The notes under the pieces are model-generated. The model saw only the letters and a program-made list of their open reading frames with translations, was not told the DNA's origin and did not search any database. This document shows, one piece after another, positions 8,604 to 17,232 of a stretch of 64,000 nucleotides of DNA; the first letter of the stretch is position 1, and the number at the start of each line of letters is the position of its first letter. The position numbers and the translations under genes are program-made. The DNA is taken from positions 1 to 64,000 of the IMG/VR virus record IMGVR_UViG_3300011113_000652; one strand, given 5' to 3'. Source of the stretch: a virus.

Positions 8604-9465
8604 AATAAAAGTTTCAGAAGTATTCTACAGCCTGCAAGGTGAAGGTCGCTTTGTGGGTGTTCCCAGTGTGTTCTTGAGAACCTATGGTTGCAACTTTACC
8701 TGTGCAGGATTTGGATGCAAGCCAGGCGAAAAGAGCACAGGTGCCGACGACGTGGCTGAAGTAGTGCATTTGTACAACCGATTTGAAGAACTGCCCTTGG
8801 TGGAAACCGGTTGTGACAGTTATGCGAGTTGGCATCCGGCATTCAAACACTTGAGCCCCACACAGACCACAGAAGAACTGGTAGAACGCATGTTGGCACT
8901 GACCCCCAACAACATGTGGCAACAGAACAATGGCAACGACGTGCATCTTGTGATCACTGGTGGCGAGCCTTTGCTGGGTTGGCAACGTGCCTATGCAGAC
9001 CTGCTCAGCCACGATCGTATGCGTGACTTAAAGAATATCACATTCGAGACCAATGGTACACAAAAATTACATGATGATTTTAAACAATATCTAATAGATA
9101 ATTTTTGGACCTATGGGTGTCAAGGTAAAGAAGTAACTTTCAGCGTCAGTGCCAAACTCAGTGCGAGTGGCGAGTCTTGGGAAGATGCTATCTGTCCTGA
9201 TATTGTAGCTGATTATCAGAGCTTTGGAAAAACCTATCTTAAATTTGTTGTGGAATCCGATGAGCACATTGAAGAAGCCATACGTGCCACAGATGCATAT
9301 CGTCGTGCAGGATTTCAGGGTGTAATTTACCTGATGCCACAGGGTGGTGTGGTTGAACCCTACGATAAAAATAAAAAACGCATAGCAGACATCTGTTGTG
9401 CGCAGGGCTGGAACTACAGTCCTAGATTGCATGTAGACTTATGGGGCAACGGATGGGGAAAATAA
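8596..9465 (+). CDS. queE: 7-carboxy-7-deazaguanine synthase (radical SAM)
   Basis: 289 aa. QueE turns 6-carboxytetrahydropterin into 7-carboxy-7-deazaguanine. The N-terminus V-F-Y-S-L-Q-G-E-G-R-F-V-G is diagnostic. C32 and C36 of C-N-F-T-C supply two cluster ligands. The third probably comes from C73 in G-C-D-S-Y-A-S-W, separated by a long insertion containing a further C41, in place of the usual CxxxCxxC. I-T-G-G-E-P-L is the SAM-binding GGEP motif and F-E-T-N-G-T follows. Works with QueD (368). No queC, folE or dpdA is in the window, so the final 7-deazaguanine product is unknown. Confidence 0.9.
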   Translation: MSKIKVSEVFYSLQGEGRFVGVPSVFLRTYGCNFTCAGFGCKPGEKSTGADDVAEVVHLYNRFEELPLVETGCDSYASWHPAFKHLSPTQTTEELVERMLALTPNNMWQQNNGNDVHLVITGGEPLLGWQRAYADLLSHDRMRDLKNITFETNGTQKLHDDFKQYLIDNFWTYGCQGKEVTFSVSAKLSASGESWEDAICPDIVADYQSFGKTYLKFVVESDEHIEEAIRATDAYRRAGFQGVIYLMPQGGVVEPYDKNKKRIADICCAQGWNYSPRLHVDLWGNGWGK

Positions 9466-10700
9466 AAGTTGGATTCGTTGGACTAGGCAAATTAGGCCTG
9501 GACTGTGCAGAAGTATTTGCAGAACATTATGAGGTTCGTGGATATGATCCGGCACCAAGAACCAGTGAGTCAATAAAAGTTTGCGATATACAAGAAGTTA
9601 TCCAGGATTCTGACTGGATATTTATTGCAGTCCCTACACCTCATGCTGAAGGGTATGATGGATCTATCCCGAGCAGTCACATGGAACCTCGAGATTTTGG
9701 ACGCGAAGCAGTGATAGATGCCATTACAAAAGTCAATCATTATGCAACTACAAGCAAAAAGGTTGTGTTGATCAGCACAGTGTTACCAGGTACCACAAGA
9801 AAACATTTTGTGACCAGTCTCAATAATCAACATCAGTTTTTGTATAATCCGTATTTGATTGCCATGGGTAGTGTAAAGTGGGACATGGTCAATCCAGAAA
9901 TGATCATGATTGGCACCGAGGACGGCAATCCCAATGCGCTGGCACAAGAACTTATTGATCTGTATCAACCTATGATGCAAAACAATCCCAGATACGAAAT
10001 AGGAACCTGGGATGAGTGTGAAGCTATCAAGATATTTTACAACACGTTTATCAGTGCCAAGGTTGGCCTGGCCAATATGATTCAGGACTTTGCCATGCGT
10101 ATAGGCAACATCAATGTGGATGTTGTGACCACGGCCTTGGCACGTAGTACCCAGCGTATCATGGGACCCAAGTATATGACCGCAGGCATGGGTGATGCAG
10201 GTGCTTGCCATCCTCGAGACAACATAGCCTTGCGTTGGTTGGCCGAAGAATATGACATCGGCTATGACATGTTTGACACAATCATGCAGGCCCGGGAACT
10301 GCAGGCCCGCAATCTTGCTCGATTCTTGATCGACCAGGCCAATCTCTACAATTTGCCCATAGTCATACATGGCAAGGCCTACAAACCCGATGTGCCATAC
10401 TGCATCGGTAGCTACTCAACTCTGGTAGGTTACTATGTTCGCGAACATGGCCTGCCTGTAGTTTACGTTGACCCCTTGGCCGATGATCGAGATCGTTGCT
10501 TGGATACCATAGATGGTCCAGCGGTATTTTTATGGGCACACAATCGCAAAATTACCTATGACTACACTGGTACACAGGAAGACACTAAACCCTACTGTGA
10601 GATACATCATGGCAGTGTGATCGTGGATCCTTGGCGCAGTGTACCCTTGGACTTGCCCGGAGTTACTGTCATGCATTTTGGTAATAGTCGACGCAAATGA
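9453..10700 (+). CDS. UDP-glucose/GDP-mannose dehydrogenase family, full length
   Basis: 415 aa from ATG 9453 (ATG 9441 is an alternative start; both overlap queE). V-G-F-V-G-L-G-K-L-G is the NAD loop, S-T-V-L-P-G-T-T the substrate loop, and G-D-A-G-A-C-H-P-R-D the catalytic-cysteine motif, with Arg in place of the family's usual Lys after the Pro. A complete C-terminal domain follows with G-K-A-Y-K-P-D. Likely oxidises a nucleotide hexose to the uronate or acts on a related nucleotide sugar. Confidence 0.85.
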   Translation: MGKIKVGFVGLGKLGLDCAEVFAEHYEVRGYDPAPRTSESIKVCDIQEVIQDSDWIFIAVPTPHAEGYDGSIPSSHMEPRDFGREAVIDAITKVNHYATTSKKVVLISTVLPGTTRKHFVTSLNNQHQFLYNPYLIAMGSVKWDMVNPEMIMIGTEDGNPNALAQELIDLYQPMMQNNPRYEIGTWDECEAIKIFYNTFISAKVGLANMIQDFAMRIGNINVDVVTTALARSTQRIMGPKYMTAGMGDAGACHPRDNIALRWLAEEYDIGYDMFDTIMQARELQARNLARFLIDQANLYNLPIVIHGKAYKPDVPYCIGSYSTLVGYYVREHGLPVVYVDPLADDRDRCLDTIDGPAVFLWAHNRKITYDYTGTQEDTKPYCEIHHGSVIVDPWRSVPLDLPGVTVMHFGNSRRK

Positions 10701-10933
10701 GTCCGATACCCGAACGCTTGGGCCGACCCAATGGATCATTTTATATAAATGCAGAGTGGACTTTGCGTCGGATCATATGGCCACAACGCTGTGAGATCAC
10801 CGGGCGTAAATTATGGCCAGGCACCCAGGCGTATTGTGGGCGTGTAGTCTGGCACGATGGGCCTGGCACCCCTGTAGTAGAATGCAAATGGCATGATCGC
10901 CAGGAACATTTAATGTGGCAACTTAAGGAGTAA
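10697..10933 (+). CDS. hypothetical protein, conserved-phage type
   Basis: 78 aa, ATGA overlap with the dehydrogenase. Rich in Trp (six), with C-E-I-T-G near residue 31 and C-K-W-H near the C-terminus that might bind metal. I do not recognise the family with confidence. Confidence 0.65.
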   Translation: MSPIPERLGRPNGSFYINAEWTLRRIIWPQRCEITGRKLWPGTQAYCGRVVWHDGPGTPVVECKWHDRQEHLMWQLKE

Positions 10934-10935
10934 TA

Positions 10936-11328
10936 ATGAAATTTTTTGACAAAATAAAAAAACGCTTTGGAAAAAAATCTGCCAAAGAAGCCGCACAACC
11001 TCGTGCGCCGCGGGTGGAGAAATCTGCCAAGGACCTGGCCACGGAACGTGGCGAACCTTATGTGGCCATGCTTGGCATGGAAGTAGATCCAGAAAATCTG
11101 CATCAAGGCAGTTTTGAACTGGACTGGAACGAAAAATTTGTGGCCAACTTGGTGCGTGCTGGATATCAGATGCGTCCCGATGACACTGACAACGACATTG
11201 TAGATCGCTGGTTCCAGGCCGTGTGCCGCAACGTGGTCTTAGAAACCTGGGAACAGGAACAGGCTATGAATCCAAACCGGGTGGTCAAAAGTCGTGATAT
11301 AGGTGATGGTAGATCCGAAGTGTCATGA
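10936..11328 (+). CDS. conserved T4-like phage protein of unknown function
   Basis: 130 aa, start ATG 10936 preceded by AAGGAG. Lys-rich N-terminus (residues 1-20), then a core K-S-A-K-D-L-A-T-E-R-G-E-P-Y-V, F-E-L-D-W-N and I-V-D-R-W-F-x-x-V-C-R-N-V. I remember very similar sequences in marine T4-like myoviruses, where the function is also unknown. Overlaps the next gene by 4 nt. Confidence 0.7.
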   Translation: MKFFDKIKKRFGKKSAKEAAQPRAPRVEKSAKDLATERGEPYVAMLGMEVDPENLHQGSFELDWNEKFVANLVRAGYQMRPDDTDNDIVDRWFQAVCRNVVLETWEQEQAMNPNRVVKSRDIGDGRSEVS

Positions 11329-11960
11329 TCTTGTATGTAAATGGCGACAGCAATAGTACCGGTGCCGAGACTGCTGATGTTACACAATCTTGGCCCAAAT
11401 TGTTGGCCAAGAAATTAAATCTGCGTTTGATCAATGAGGCCAAAAATGGCGGCAGTAATCCTAGGATTTTAAGAACCATTGACAATTTTATTGCACACTC
11501 AAATCACCGAGATATATTTGTGATCATTGGGTGGACCAGTTGGGAACGAGAAGAATGGCAGTTAGGTGCTGATTATTATGATGTCAATGCCGGAGGACAC
11601 GATGTCTTGCCAGTAGAACTAAAAGAAAAATACAAAATTTGGGTAACAACTCAAAATGAGAAAGCACGGCAGATCAAGAGTCAACTCACACACGACTATA
11701 TACACAAACTACATCGGCATTACAAAGAAAAAGGTATATCACATTTGTTTTTTAACGCACTCATGCCATTTTTACATTCAGGAAAACAGTATGACTGGCA
11801 CAAGAACTTTCTTGGACCATATGAAAATGATTTGAGTTATTATTGGTATTTGAAAAAAGCCGGGTACAACCCAACAGTTAATAATCACTACACCGAAACA
11901 GCACAATCAGTCTGGGCCGAAGTGTTGTACAATTATATTCAAGAAAATCAATTATTATGA
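11325..11960 (+). CDS. SGNH-hydrolase-like protein
   Basis: 211 aa. N-terminal V-N-G-D-S-N-S-T-G is the block I GDS motif with the nucleophile Ser, G-G-S-N gives the block II Gly, and I-I-G-W-T-S-W-E-R-E-E-W is the block III region. The catalytic C-terminal His may be in N-N-H-Y near residue 185. Members of this fold esterify or de-esterify glycans. It is the first of a tandem pair sharing the W-E-R-E-E-W signature with the next gene. Confidence 0.7.
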   Translation: MILYVNGDSNSTGAETADVTQSWPKLLAKKLNLRLINEAKNGGSNPRILRTIDNFIAHSNHRDIFVIIGWTSWEREEWQLGADYYDVNAGGHDVLPVELKEKYKIWVTTQNEKARQIKSQLTHDYIHKLHRHYKEKGISHLFFNALMPFLHSGKQYDWHKNFLGPYENDLSYYWYLKKAGYNPTVNNHYTETAQSVWAEVLYNYIQENQLL

Positions 11961-12658
11961 TTTTATATGTCAACGGCGACAGCCACACCGCAGCAGCCGA
12001 AGCTGTTAACTCCTGCGCATTTGCCGAAGACGATCCAGCACTGACACAATTAGGTAGGACCCCACATCCGGTTAATTTAGCAGTCAGCTGGGGTCGGTTG
12101 CTCAGCCTCACACTCAAGGCCGGATTCCACTGTGCGGCCGAAAGCGCCAGTTCAAATTCTCGTATTCTTCGAACCACTCGGGACTGGTTGCGTCAACAGC
12201 GCGGTCTCGACGATGTTCTGCTAATCATACAATGGAGCACCTGGGAGCGTGAAGAGTGGTTGTATGAAAAGACCTGGTATCAAGTGGGTGCCAGTGGCAC
12301 TGACAGTGTGCCCGCAGAGGCAGCAGAGAGATATCGCAACTATATAATGGGTGTAGATTGGCAACAAAAAACCCAAGAAGCACACCGTGAAATTTGGGAT
12401 TTTCATCTCGAGCTAGAACAACAAAATATCAAGCATGTTTTCTTCAATGGCAACAATGATTTTTCACAGATAACCGATCACCATGATTGGGGACACAATT
12501 ACATTGGTCCATACGATCCCAAACAAACCTATAATTCCATTATCAGGGCACAAGGTATTGACACAGTTGCGCCCAATTCATGGCATTTTGGCAAGGACGG
12601 GCATAGCTATTTTCACCGTTTTATGTTACAATATATTATTGCAAACAAATTCATCTAA
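11957..12658 (+). CDS. SGNH-hydrolase-like protein, tandem paralogue
   Basis: 233 aa, ATGA overlap with its paralogue. G-D-S-H-T block I, A-S-S-N-S-R-I-L block II, Q-W-S-T-W-E-R-E-E-W block III, and W-H-F-G-K-D-G-H near the C-terminus for the catalytic His. Extra residues after block I (about 20) distinguish it from the upstream copy. Tandem duplication followed by divergence is likely. Confidence 0.7.
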   Translation: MILYVNGDSHTAAAEAVNSCAFAEDDPALTQLGRTPHPVNLAVSWGRLLSLTLKAGFHCAAESASSNSRILRTTRDWLRQQRGLDDVLLIIQWSTWEREEWLYEKTWYQVGASGTDSVPAEAAERYRNYIMGVDWQQKTQEAHREIWDFHLELEQQNIKHVFFNGNNDFSQITDHHDWGHNYIGPYDPKQTYNSIIRAQGIDTVAPNSWHFGKDGHSYFHRFMLQYIIANKFI

Positions 12659-12667
12659 GGTGGTGCT

Positions 12668-13675
12668 ATGCGGTATGTGCTGATTGACACAGCAAACATG
12701 TTCTTCCGTGCTCGACACGGTGCTTTTAGAGCCAGTGATACCTGGGAAAAAGTGGGCTTTGCCCTGCACGTCACGCTGATGGCTGCCAACAAAATGGCCC
12801 GGCGCTTTGAAGCTGATCACATGGTGTTTGCCCTGGAAGGACGATCGTGGCGCAAGGACATGTACAAACCCTACAAAAATAACCGTGCCGTAGCCCGTCA
12901 AGCACTCACAGAGGCGGAAGTCGAAGAAGACAAAATGTTCTGGGAAACCTATGATGCTTTGACTAAATACTTGAGTGAGAAAACCAACTGTAGCGTGATT
13001 CGTTGTGCTACAGCCGAAGGCGACGACGTCATAGCTCGCTGGATCGCACTACATCCCCAAGACGAACATGTCATAGTCAGCAGTGACACTGACTTTGTTC
13101 AGTTGGTAGCACCCAACGTCAAACAGTACAACGGAATCACCGACGAGTTAATTACAGTAGAAGGAATCTTTGATGCCAAAGGCAAAGCGGTTATCGATAA
13201 GAAAACTAAAGAACCTAAGTCAACGCCGAACCCCCAATGGCTACTCTTTGAAAAGTGTATGCGAGGAGATAGCTCGGATAATGTCTTCTCAGCGTATCCC
13301 GGTGTCAGAACTAAGGGCACTAAGAACAAAGTTGGACTCCAGGAAGCGTTTGAAGACAAAGACAAAAAAGGTTACAACTGGAACAACATGATGTTGCAAC
13401 GCTGGATGGATCCAGATGGTGTGGAACATCGTGTGTTGGACGACTATGAACGCAACAGAACCTTGATCGATCTCACAGCTCAACCCGAAGACATCAAGGC
13501 CACTGTGGATGCGGCCATACGTGAACAGATCAGCCACAAGGATGTGGGCCAAGTGGGTGTGAGATTCATGCAGTTCTGTGGCAAATATGAACTAAACAAA
13601 TGTTCGGAATCAGCCGACAGCTTTGGTCGCTGGATGAATCAAACCTACAAAGGAGTATTGAATGCTAGTAGCTAA
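12668..13675 (+). CDS. rnh: RNase H / 5'-3' exonuclease (T4 rnh type)
   Basis: 335 aa, close to T4 RNase H (305 aa). In T4 this enzyme removes RNA primers from lagging-strand fragments. Seen: L-I-D-T-A-N-M-F near the N-terminus and A-E-G-D-D-V-I-A-R and S-S-D-T-D-F-V-Q-L mid-protein, which supply the metal-binding aspartates of the FEN/PIN fold. The helix-hairpin region follows with G-D-S-S-D-N. RBS AAGGTGG at 12657-12663. The best hallmark of T4-like replication in the window. Confidence 0.85.
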   Translation: MRYVLIDTANMFFRARHGAFRASDTWEKVGFALHVTLMAANKMARRFEADHMVFALEGRSWRKDMYKPYKNNRAVARQALTEAEVEEDKMFWETYDALTKYLSEKTNCSVIRCATAEGDDVIARWIALHPQDEHVIVSSDTDFVQLVAPNVKQYNGITDELITVEGIFDAKGKAVIDKKTKEPKSTPNPQWLLFEKCMRGDSSDNVFSAYPGVRTKGTKNKVGLQEAFEDKDKKGYNWNNMMLQRWMDPDGVEHRVLDDYERNRTLIDLTAQPEDIKATVDAAIREQISHKDVGQVGVRFMQFCGKYELNKCSESADSFGRWMNQTYKGVLNASS

Positions 13676-14126
13676 ACCCGTGATAGACAAACAGTTTTGG
13701 ATCTTGCAAGAAAACGATCGCAAGGTCGGCAATGTGGAAGCCTGTGCCGGAGGATATCAAGTTCGGCTCAACAATCAAGTGGCGCAATTTAAAACTATTA
13801 AGATGGCAGCTCAACGAATCAACATACAGTTTGAATCTGCTGTAAAATTATCCAAACCCAAATCCAACATGGACCAGGTGCATGGATATCCAGTCAGCGG
13901 TCGAGTTTACAATCCCATGTGGGATGTCACTCAGCAGTTGCCAGTGTATACCAAGACAGCCAAAAGCAAGAGTTGGTTTGCCGCTGGATGGTATCGTGTG
14001 CGCCGAGGTCGTACATGGACCACGATGTTGGCACCCAAGTTGATCATGCTACAACGATATGCACACGCAGGACCATTCTTGACCCAGGAGGCAGCCGATG
14101 ACCATGCACATACACAAATTCGTTGA
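13662..14126 (+). CDS. conserved T4-like phage hypothetical protein
   Basis: 154 aa overlapping rnh by 14 nt, with an AAGGAG before ATG 13662. Central V-H-G-Y-P-V, N-P-M-W-D-V, L-P-V-Y-T-K and A-A-G-W-Y segments match a family I remember next to RNase H in marine T4-like phages. Function unknown. Confidence 0.7.
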   Translation: MLVAKPVIDKQFWILQENDRKVGNVEACAGGYQVRLNNQVAQFKTIKMAAQRINIQFESAVKLSKPKSNMDQVHGYPVSGRVYNPMWDVTQQLPVYTKTAKSKSWFAAGWYRVRRGRTWTTMLAPKLIMLQRYAHAGPFLTQEAADDHAHTQIR

Positions 14127-14307
14127 TCGTGTGCGTGGACACGAAGCTCGTGGTGCCAGAGACTTTGTGATGACCATGAACGAAGCCCGAGATCTGCATG
14201 CCGACATCACGCGACTGCTGATCAGTCTACAAACACTGCAAGAACAGGCAACAAAAACCAACAACAACGAGGTGGTAGAGGTGGAAATGCAAGGCGGCCA
14301 GTTCTAA
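14098..14307 (+). CDS. small conserved phage protein
   Basis: 69 aa (ATG 14098; ATG 14104 also possible) overlapping the previous gene by 29 nt. F-V-D-R-V-R-G, then E-A-R-D-L-H-A-D-I-T-R-L-L as an amphipathic helix, ending in E-M-Q-G-G-Q-F. The same order (rnh, 154-aa protein, this one) is familiar from T4-like marine phages. Confidence 0.6.
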   Translation: MTMHIHKFVDRVRGHEARGARDFVMTMNEARDLHADITRLLISLQTLQEQATKTNNNEVVEVEMQGGQF

Positions 14308-14325
14308 AATATACCTATATTTTGC

Positions 14326-14333
14326 CATAAATA
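14326..14333 (+). promoter_or_regulatory. T4-like late promoter box (CATAAATA)
   Basis: One mismatch from TATAAATA, in a 43-nt intergenic gap, 17 nt before ATG 14351. A TAGGAG ribosome site lies between. Placement fits a late promoter better than the other near-matches. Confidence 0.5.
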
Positions 14334-14350
14334 AATGTAGGAGTTTATTG

Positions 14351-14638
14351 ATGAGCCGACCCAAACCCACAGTACTGATCGAAGTAACAAACAAGAGCAC
14401 CTACAAGACTGAGCAAGTGTTGGCCTCAGAAGGTGTATGGGCCGTGTTCTACGATTCGAAACCCATCAATCTCAAAACTTCCAATCTCTTGGTTCAGTAT
14501 CCTGGGCCCAAATACAAAAAAGTAAGTTTTTCAAATCCCGGTCATGCTAGAAATCTAGCCAAGAAACTCAACACACAATTCAAAACTGATCGGTTCACAG
14601 TGGTATTGCTTCGTGCCGGTGACCAGGTATATCCGTGA
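14351..14638 (+). CDS. small hypothetical protein
   Basis: 95 aa from ATG 14351 with TAGGAG 7 nt upstream (an in-frame TTG at 14348 is ignored). K-P-T-V-L-I-E-V-T opens a beta-rich protein, with N-P-G-H-A-R-N-L-A-K-K-L as a helix. Overlaps the next gene by 26 nt. Family not recognised. Confidence 0.65.
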   Translation: MSRPKPTVLIEVTNKSTYKTEQVLASEGVWAVFYDSKPINLKTSNLLVQYPGPKYKKVSFSNPGHARNLAKKLNTQFKTDRFTVVLLRAGDQVYP

Positions 14639-15011
14639 AGTGCGAGACAAAAGAAAACTCACCGAAGAACTGGTCAAGCAATTAGATCCAGACCTGGGCA
14701 TCACAGTCAAACGGGCCATGCACACCTGGTGGTTCAACATAAGAAAGAACGGTGGCATGAGATTGACTGGACCCGGTTACTCAGTGTTCACAGAACAATT
14801 GGATCTGGCACGCTATGAGTGGCCAATACAGGATCCACATCAATTCAATCAACATGTGATATTAGATCTGGATAGAAAAATGCAGATGCCCTACTATATT
14901 TCAGCCACCAAAGGCATACCCAAAAAGATTGTGTTTTTTGGCAGCCAGGAAGCTGTCATGGTCAATCTGTATGGCAACCTACAACAATTTCTTGACAACT
15001 ATCGCTCATGA
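14613..15011 (+). CDS. conserved T4-like phage hypothetical protein
   Basis: 132 aa starting at a GTG (14613; GTG 14619 is an alternative). W-W-F-N-I-R-K-N-G-G-M-R-L-T near residue 38 and K-I-V-F-F-G-S-Q-E-A-V-M near the C-terminus resemble a family I recall from marine T4-like phages. The function is unknown. Confidence 0.65.
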   Translation: MPVTRYIREVRDKRKLTEELVKQLDPDLGITVKRAMHTWWFNIRKNGGMRLTGPGYSVFTEQLDLARYEWPIQDPHQFNQHVILDLDRKMQMPYYISATKGIPKKIVFFGSQEAVMVNLYGNLQQFLDNYRS

Positions 15012-16096
15012 TTTTAATTTATACCGACAGTGAAGTCATTGACCGTGAATGGATCCCGTACCTGGGCCTTGACAACTTCACAATCACACACAGTCTGGCA
15101 GAATACTTTGCCAATCCTGCCACACACAAATTGGCATTTACAGCCCATAGGATGCATTTGAGCTATGATGACAACCCTCGGGTCTACGATAGTTTTGAAC
15201 ACAAGGTTCGGCAACTCGGTCAGCACAGTGACTTGGTATTTTGCATAGAAAGTGAACTACATAACTATCATTGGGCCATGTATGATCAGTGCCATGCCTC
15301 CAATGTTTATTGGTGCCAACCAGGTCTGGTCAATGATCGATCGGACATGGCTCCACACGTCATATTCTGGGGTGATTGGTTCAAGACCACAACCGCAGTG
15401 TACAAACACTTGCCTGACATACTGGCTGACCTGAAGCCCTTTGATGTCAAATCCCAAAGTTTTGATGCCTTGCTAGGAAGCCCTAAACCACACCGTGATT
15501 TTGTGGCCAAGGCTACTGAACACAACGAGCTTCACGATCAAATTACATTGACCTATGGTGGCGCCTGGAAAGACACAGAATTTTATGCCAAAGATTATTT
15601 TGTATGGGAACCCAACTGTGTGCCCCAACAAGACATAATAGGCACAGCTGATTGGGTTAGCTATCACGGACACCAATGTCATCTCAGCCAGGTCATACCC
15701 ATGCAAGTATACAACAACACTGCCTATACCATCATAGCCGAAACTGATTGCGACAACACCCTGAGTTTTTACAGTGAAAAAACCGCCAAGGCATTTATTG
15801 CCCGTAGACTGTTTGTGGCATTTTCAGGCTACAAGTTCCTGGCGAACTTGCATCAATTGGGGTTCCAAACTTTTGATAGCGTGATAGATGAAAGTTATGA
15901 TCTGGAACCTGATTTTGACACCCGCATGGTCCTGGCATTTGAACAGGTCAGGCGTTTGTGTCAATTACCTCAACAGGAAATTTTGACAAAGATTCAACCC
16001 ATAGTTGAACACAATCACAACTTGATCATGCACACGGATTGGACCCGATTGGCTGTGGATCAAATCCGGGCTAGGATCCATTCAAGGCTTGGCTGA
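15008..16096 (+). CDS. glycosyltransferase-like protein of the T-E-K-x-x-K family
   Basis: 362 aa. The C-terminal third has S-E-K-T-A-K-A-F-I followed by L-G-F-Q-T-F-D-S-V-I-D-E-S-Y-D, a block shared with five other proteins here (45487, 46583, 54646, 60164, 61312). The TEK-type motif resembles the nucleotide-sugar site of GT10-type fucosyltransferases, so a GT-B transferase is the best guess. ATGA overlap upstream. The 3' end overlaps the convergent SGNH gene by 26 nt. Confidence 0.55.
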   Translation: MILIYTDSEVIDREWIPYLGLDNFTITHSLAEYFANPATHKLAFTAHRMHLSYDDNPRVYDSFEHKVRQLGQHSDLVFCIESELHNYHWAMYDQCHASNVYWCQPGLVNDRSDMAPHVIFWGDWFKTTTAVYKHLPDILADLKPFDVKSQSFDALLGSPKPHRDFVAKATEHNELHDQITLTYGGAWKDTEFYAKDYFVWEPNCVPQQDIIGTADWVSYHGHQCHLSQVIPMQVYNNTAYTIIAETDCDNTLSFYSEKTAKAFIARRLFVAFSGYKFLANLHQLGFQTFDSVIDESYDLEPDFDTRMVLAFEQVRRLCQLPQQEILTKIQPIVEHNHNLIMHTDWTRLAVDQIRARIHSRLG

Positions 16097-16832
16097 CTAT
16101 GTGTGCCCAGGCCCGATTGGTTTCGGCTCCTGGATGGAATCGATCACCATTGTAATCATCAGCAGCCCGGGCCATTTCATAGATGCCATTGCGCTGTGTA
16201 TCGGTAAAAATCCATCGAGACCAGTCTATGCCACTGATCAGCGGCTTTAGTTCTGGATATTTCAGCACTCCAAAATCCCCGTTGGGACTGCAATGTTCTT
16301 GATCATGCCAGTAGTTCACATAACTCATGAAGTGATAGGATATGCCTTGGGCTTTGAGAAAATTCTGGGTTTTGACAATTTCTATAAGATTGTTGTGAGC
16401 CAGACTGAGATTTGAGCTAACACGATACATGGGCTTGAACAAGTCTGTGACATCCGAATTCAAGGTCCACGGACCAAGAAAACCGCCACTGAAAACATAG
16501 CCCAAGGTGTTAGGACATGACTCAACCCGTCGATAAAACCCATATCTATCAAACAGTGCATGCCAGCTGGGCTCGCTGATGTCAGTCAAAAAATCTAACC
16601 TGCTGACGCCAGACCACATGACCAGCACATGATCTGTTGTGCCAGGATTTTGTAACACGTGTCTGACCACACTGTTGGCTATGTACAGGTTGCCTGCTCC
16701 GGGTTCGGCTAGATTGGTAATTTCCAAGTCTGGGCGAAGTTGTTGTAATGGAGTGGGCCAACACACATTATTTGGACTGCCTGGATGTTCAGGCCAATGT
16801 GTAAAACTGCAACCGGATATTAACATGCGCAT
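16071..16832 (-). CDS. SGNH-hydrolase-like protein
   Basis: 253 aa, the only minus-strand gene in the first 43 kb. I-S-G-C-S-F-T-H block I (Cys in place of the usual Asp before Ser), N-L-A-E-P-G-A-G-N block II, V-M-W-S-G-V-S-R block III, and D-R-F-H-P-G as the C-terminal Asp/His pair. An AATAAATA box on the minus strand (16840-16847) precedes its start. Overlaps the end of the 15008 gene. Confidence 0.7.
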   Translation of the reverse strand: MRMLISGCSFTHWPEHPGSPNNVCWPTPLQQLRPDLEITNLAEPGAGNLYIANSVVRHVLQNPGTTDHVLVMWSGVSRLDFLTDISEPSWHALFDRYGFYRRVESCPNTLGYVFSGGFLGPWTLNSDVTDLFKPMYRVSSNLSLAHNNLIEIVKTQNFLKAQGISYHFMSYVNYWHDQEHCSPNGDFGVLKYPELKPLISGIDWSRWIFTDTQRNGIYEMARAADDYNGDRFHPGAETNRAWAHIVSQALNGS

Positions 16833-16839
16833 GGTGAGA

Positions 16840-16847
16840 TATTTATT
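16840..16847 (-). promoter_or_regulatory. T4-like late promoter box (AATAAATA, minus strand)
   Basis: One mismatch from TATAAATA, 7 nt before the ATG of the minus-strand SGNH gene. It partly overlaps the -35 of the divergent plus-strand promoter at 16846. Confidence 0.4.
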
Positions 16848-16874
16848 GACAAAATTAGAGCATGATGTTAAACT
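16846..16874 (+). promoter_or_regulatory. promoter upstream of tRNA(CAT)
   Basis: TTGACA (16846-16851), 17-nt spacer, TAAACT (16869-16874), 8 nt before the tRNA. The TAAACTGTA variant recurs before the phosphoesterase gene at 22421. Confidence 0.6.
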
Positions 16875-16882
16875 GTAAATCA

Positions 16883-16957
16883 GGGCCTTTAGCTTAATGG
16901 TAAAGCAATCGACTCATAATCGATGGAGTGAAAGTTCAATTCTTTCAAGGCCCACCA
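16883..16957 (+). tRNA. tRNA with anticodon CAT (elongator Met or Ile2)
   Basis: Complete cloverleaf with encoded CCA: acceptor GGGCCTT/AAGGCCC, anticodon stem ATCGA/TCGAT with loop CTCATAA, T stem GAAAG/CTTTC. The 1:72 pair is G:C, so it is not an initiator. It could read AUG, or AUA if the anticodon C is lysidinylated by host TilS; sequence alone does not settle this. Confidence 0.9.
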
Positions 16958-16973
16958 ACTAAATATCTGCACC

Positions 16974-17147
16974 ATGGAACAACACAAAAAATCTCCAGTA
17001 AACAGCTACTACTACTCTGAAGACGAGTGGAACCGGCTGGGTTGTGGCCCGTTGCCACCCGAGCGTGATCGTGCCCGGCAACTAGAAAATGTAGCAGCAA
17101 AAGGCAATCCCAAGATTGACGGTAAAAACATAAAAGGTTACAATTAA
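16974..17147 (+). CDS. small hypothetical protein
   Basis: 57 aa starting 16 nt after the tRNA. Contains N-S-Y-Y-Y-S-E-D-E-W and a charged middle, no membrane segment. It heads a run of five tiny ORFs with 1-38 nt spacing or short overlaps. Supported by position and tight packing with the next ORF (stop TAA, then C, then ATG). Confidence 0.55.
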   Translation: MEQHKKSPVNSYYYSEDEWNRLGCGPLPPERDRARQLENVAAKGNPKIDGKNIKGYN

Positions 17148-17148
17148 C

Positions 17149-17232
17149 ATGTGGTTGATATTTTTTGCATTCATGGCCATAGTTATTTGTTATGGTATCA
17201 TGTGGATCAACGAACATCAGGACGAACAATGA
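17149..17232 (+). CDS. 27-aa single-pass membrane microprotein
   Basis: Begins 1 nt after the previous stop and overlaps the next start. One hydrophobic helix from W2 to about W19, then an acidic tail ending E-H-Q-D-E-Q. Tiny membrane proteins of this kind are common in large phages. Function unknown. Confidence 0.5.
   Translation: MWLIFFAFMAIVICYGIMWINEHQDEQ

Noticed and set aside
9783-10370. Long antisense open frame (195 codons) opposite the nucleotide-sugar dehydrogenase
   Set aside because: It shadows a gene with clear family motifs; its translation has no recognisable motif and no ribosome site.
12611-12639. Promoter before rnh (TTTCAC-N17-TATTAT)
   Set aside because: The -35 matches consensus poorly and lies in coding sequence, well below the quality of the ten accepted promoters.
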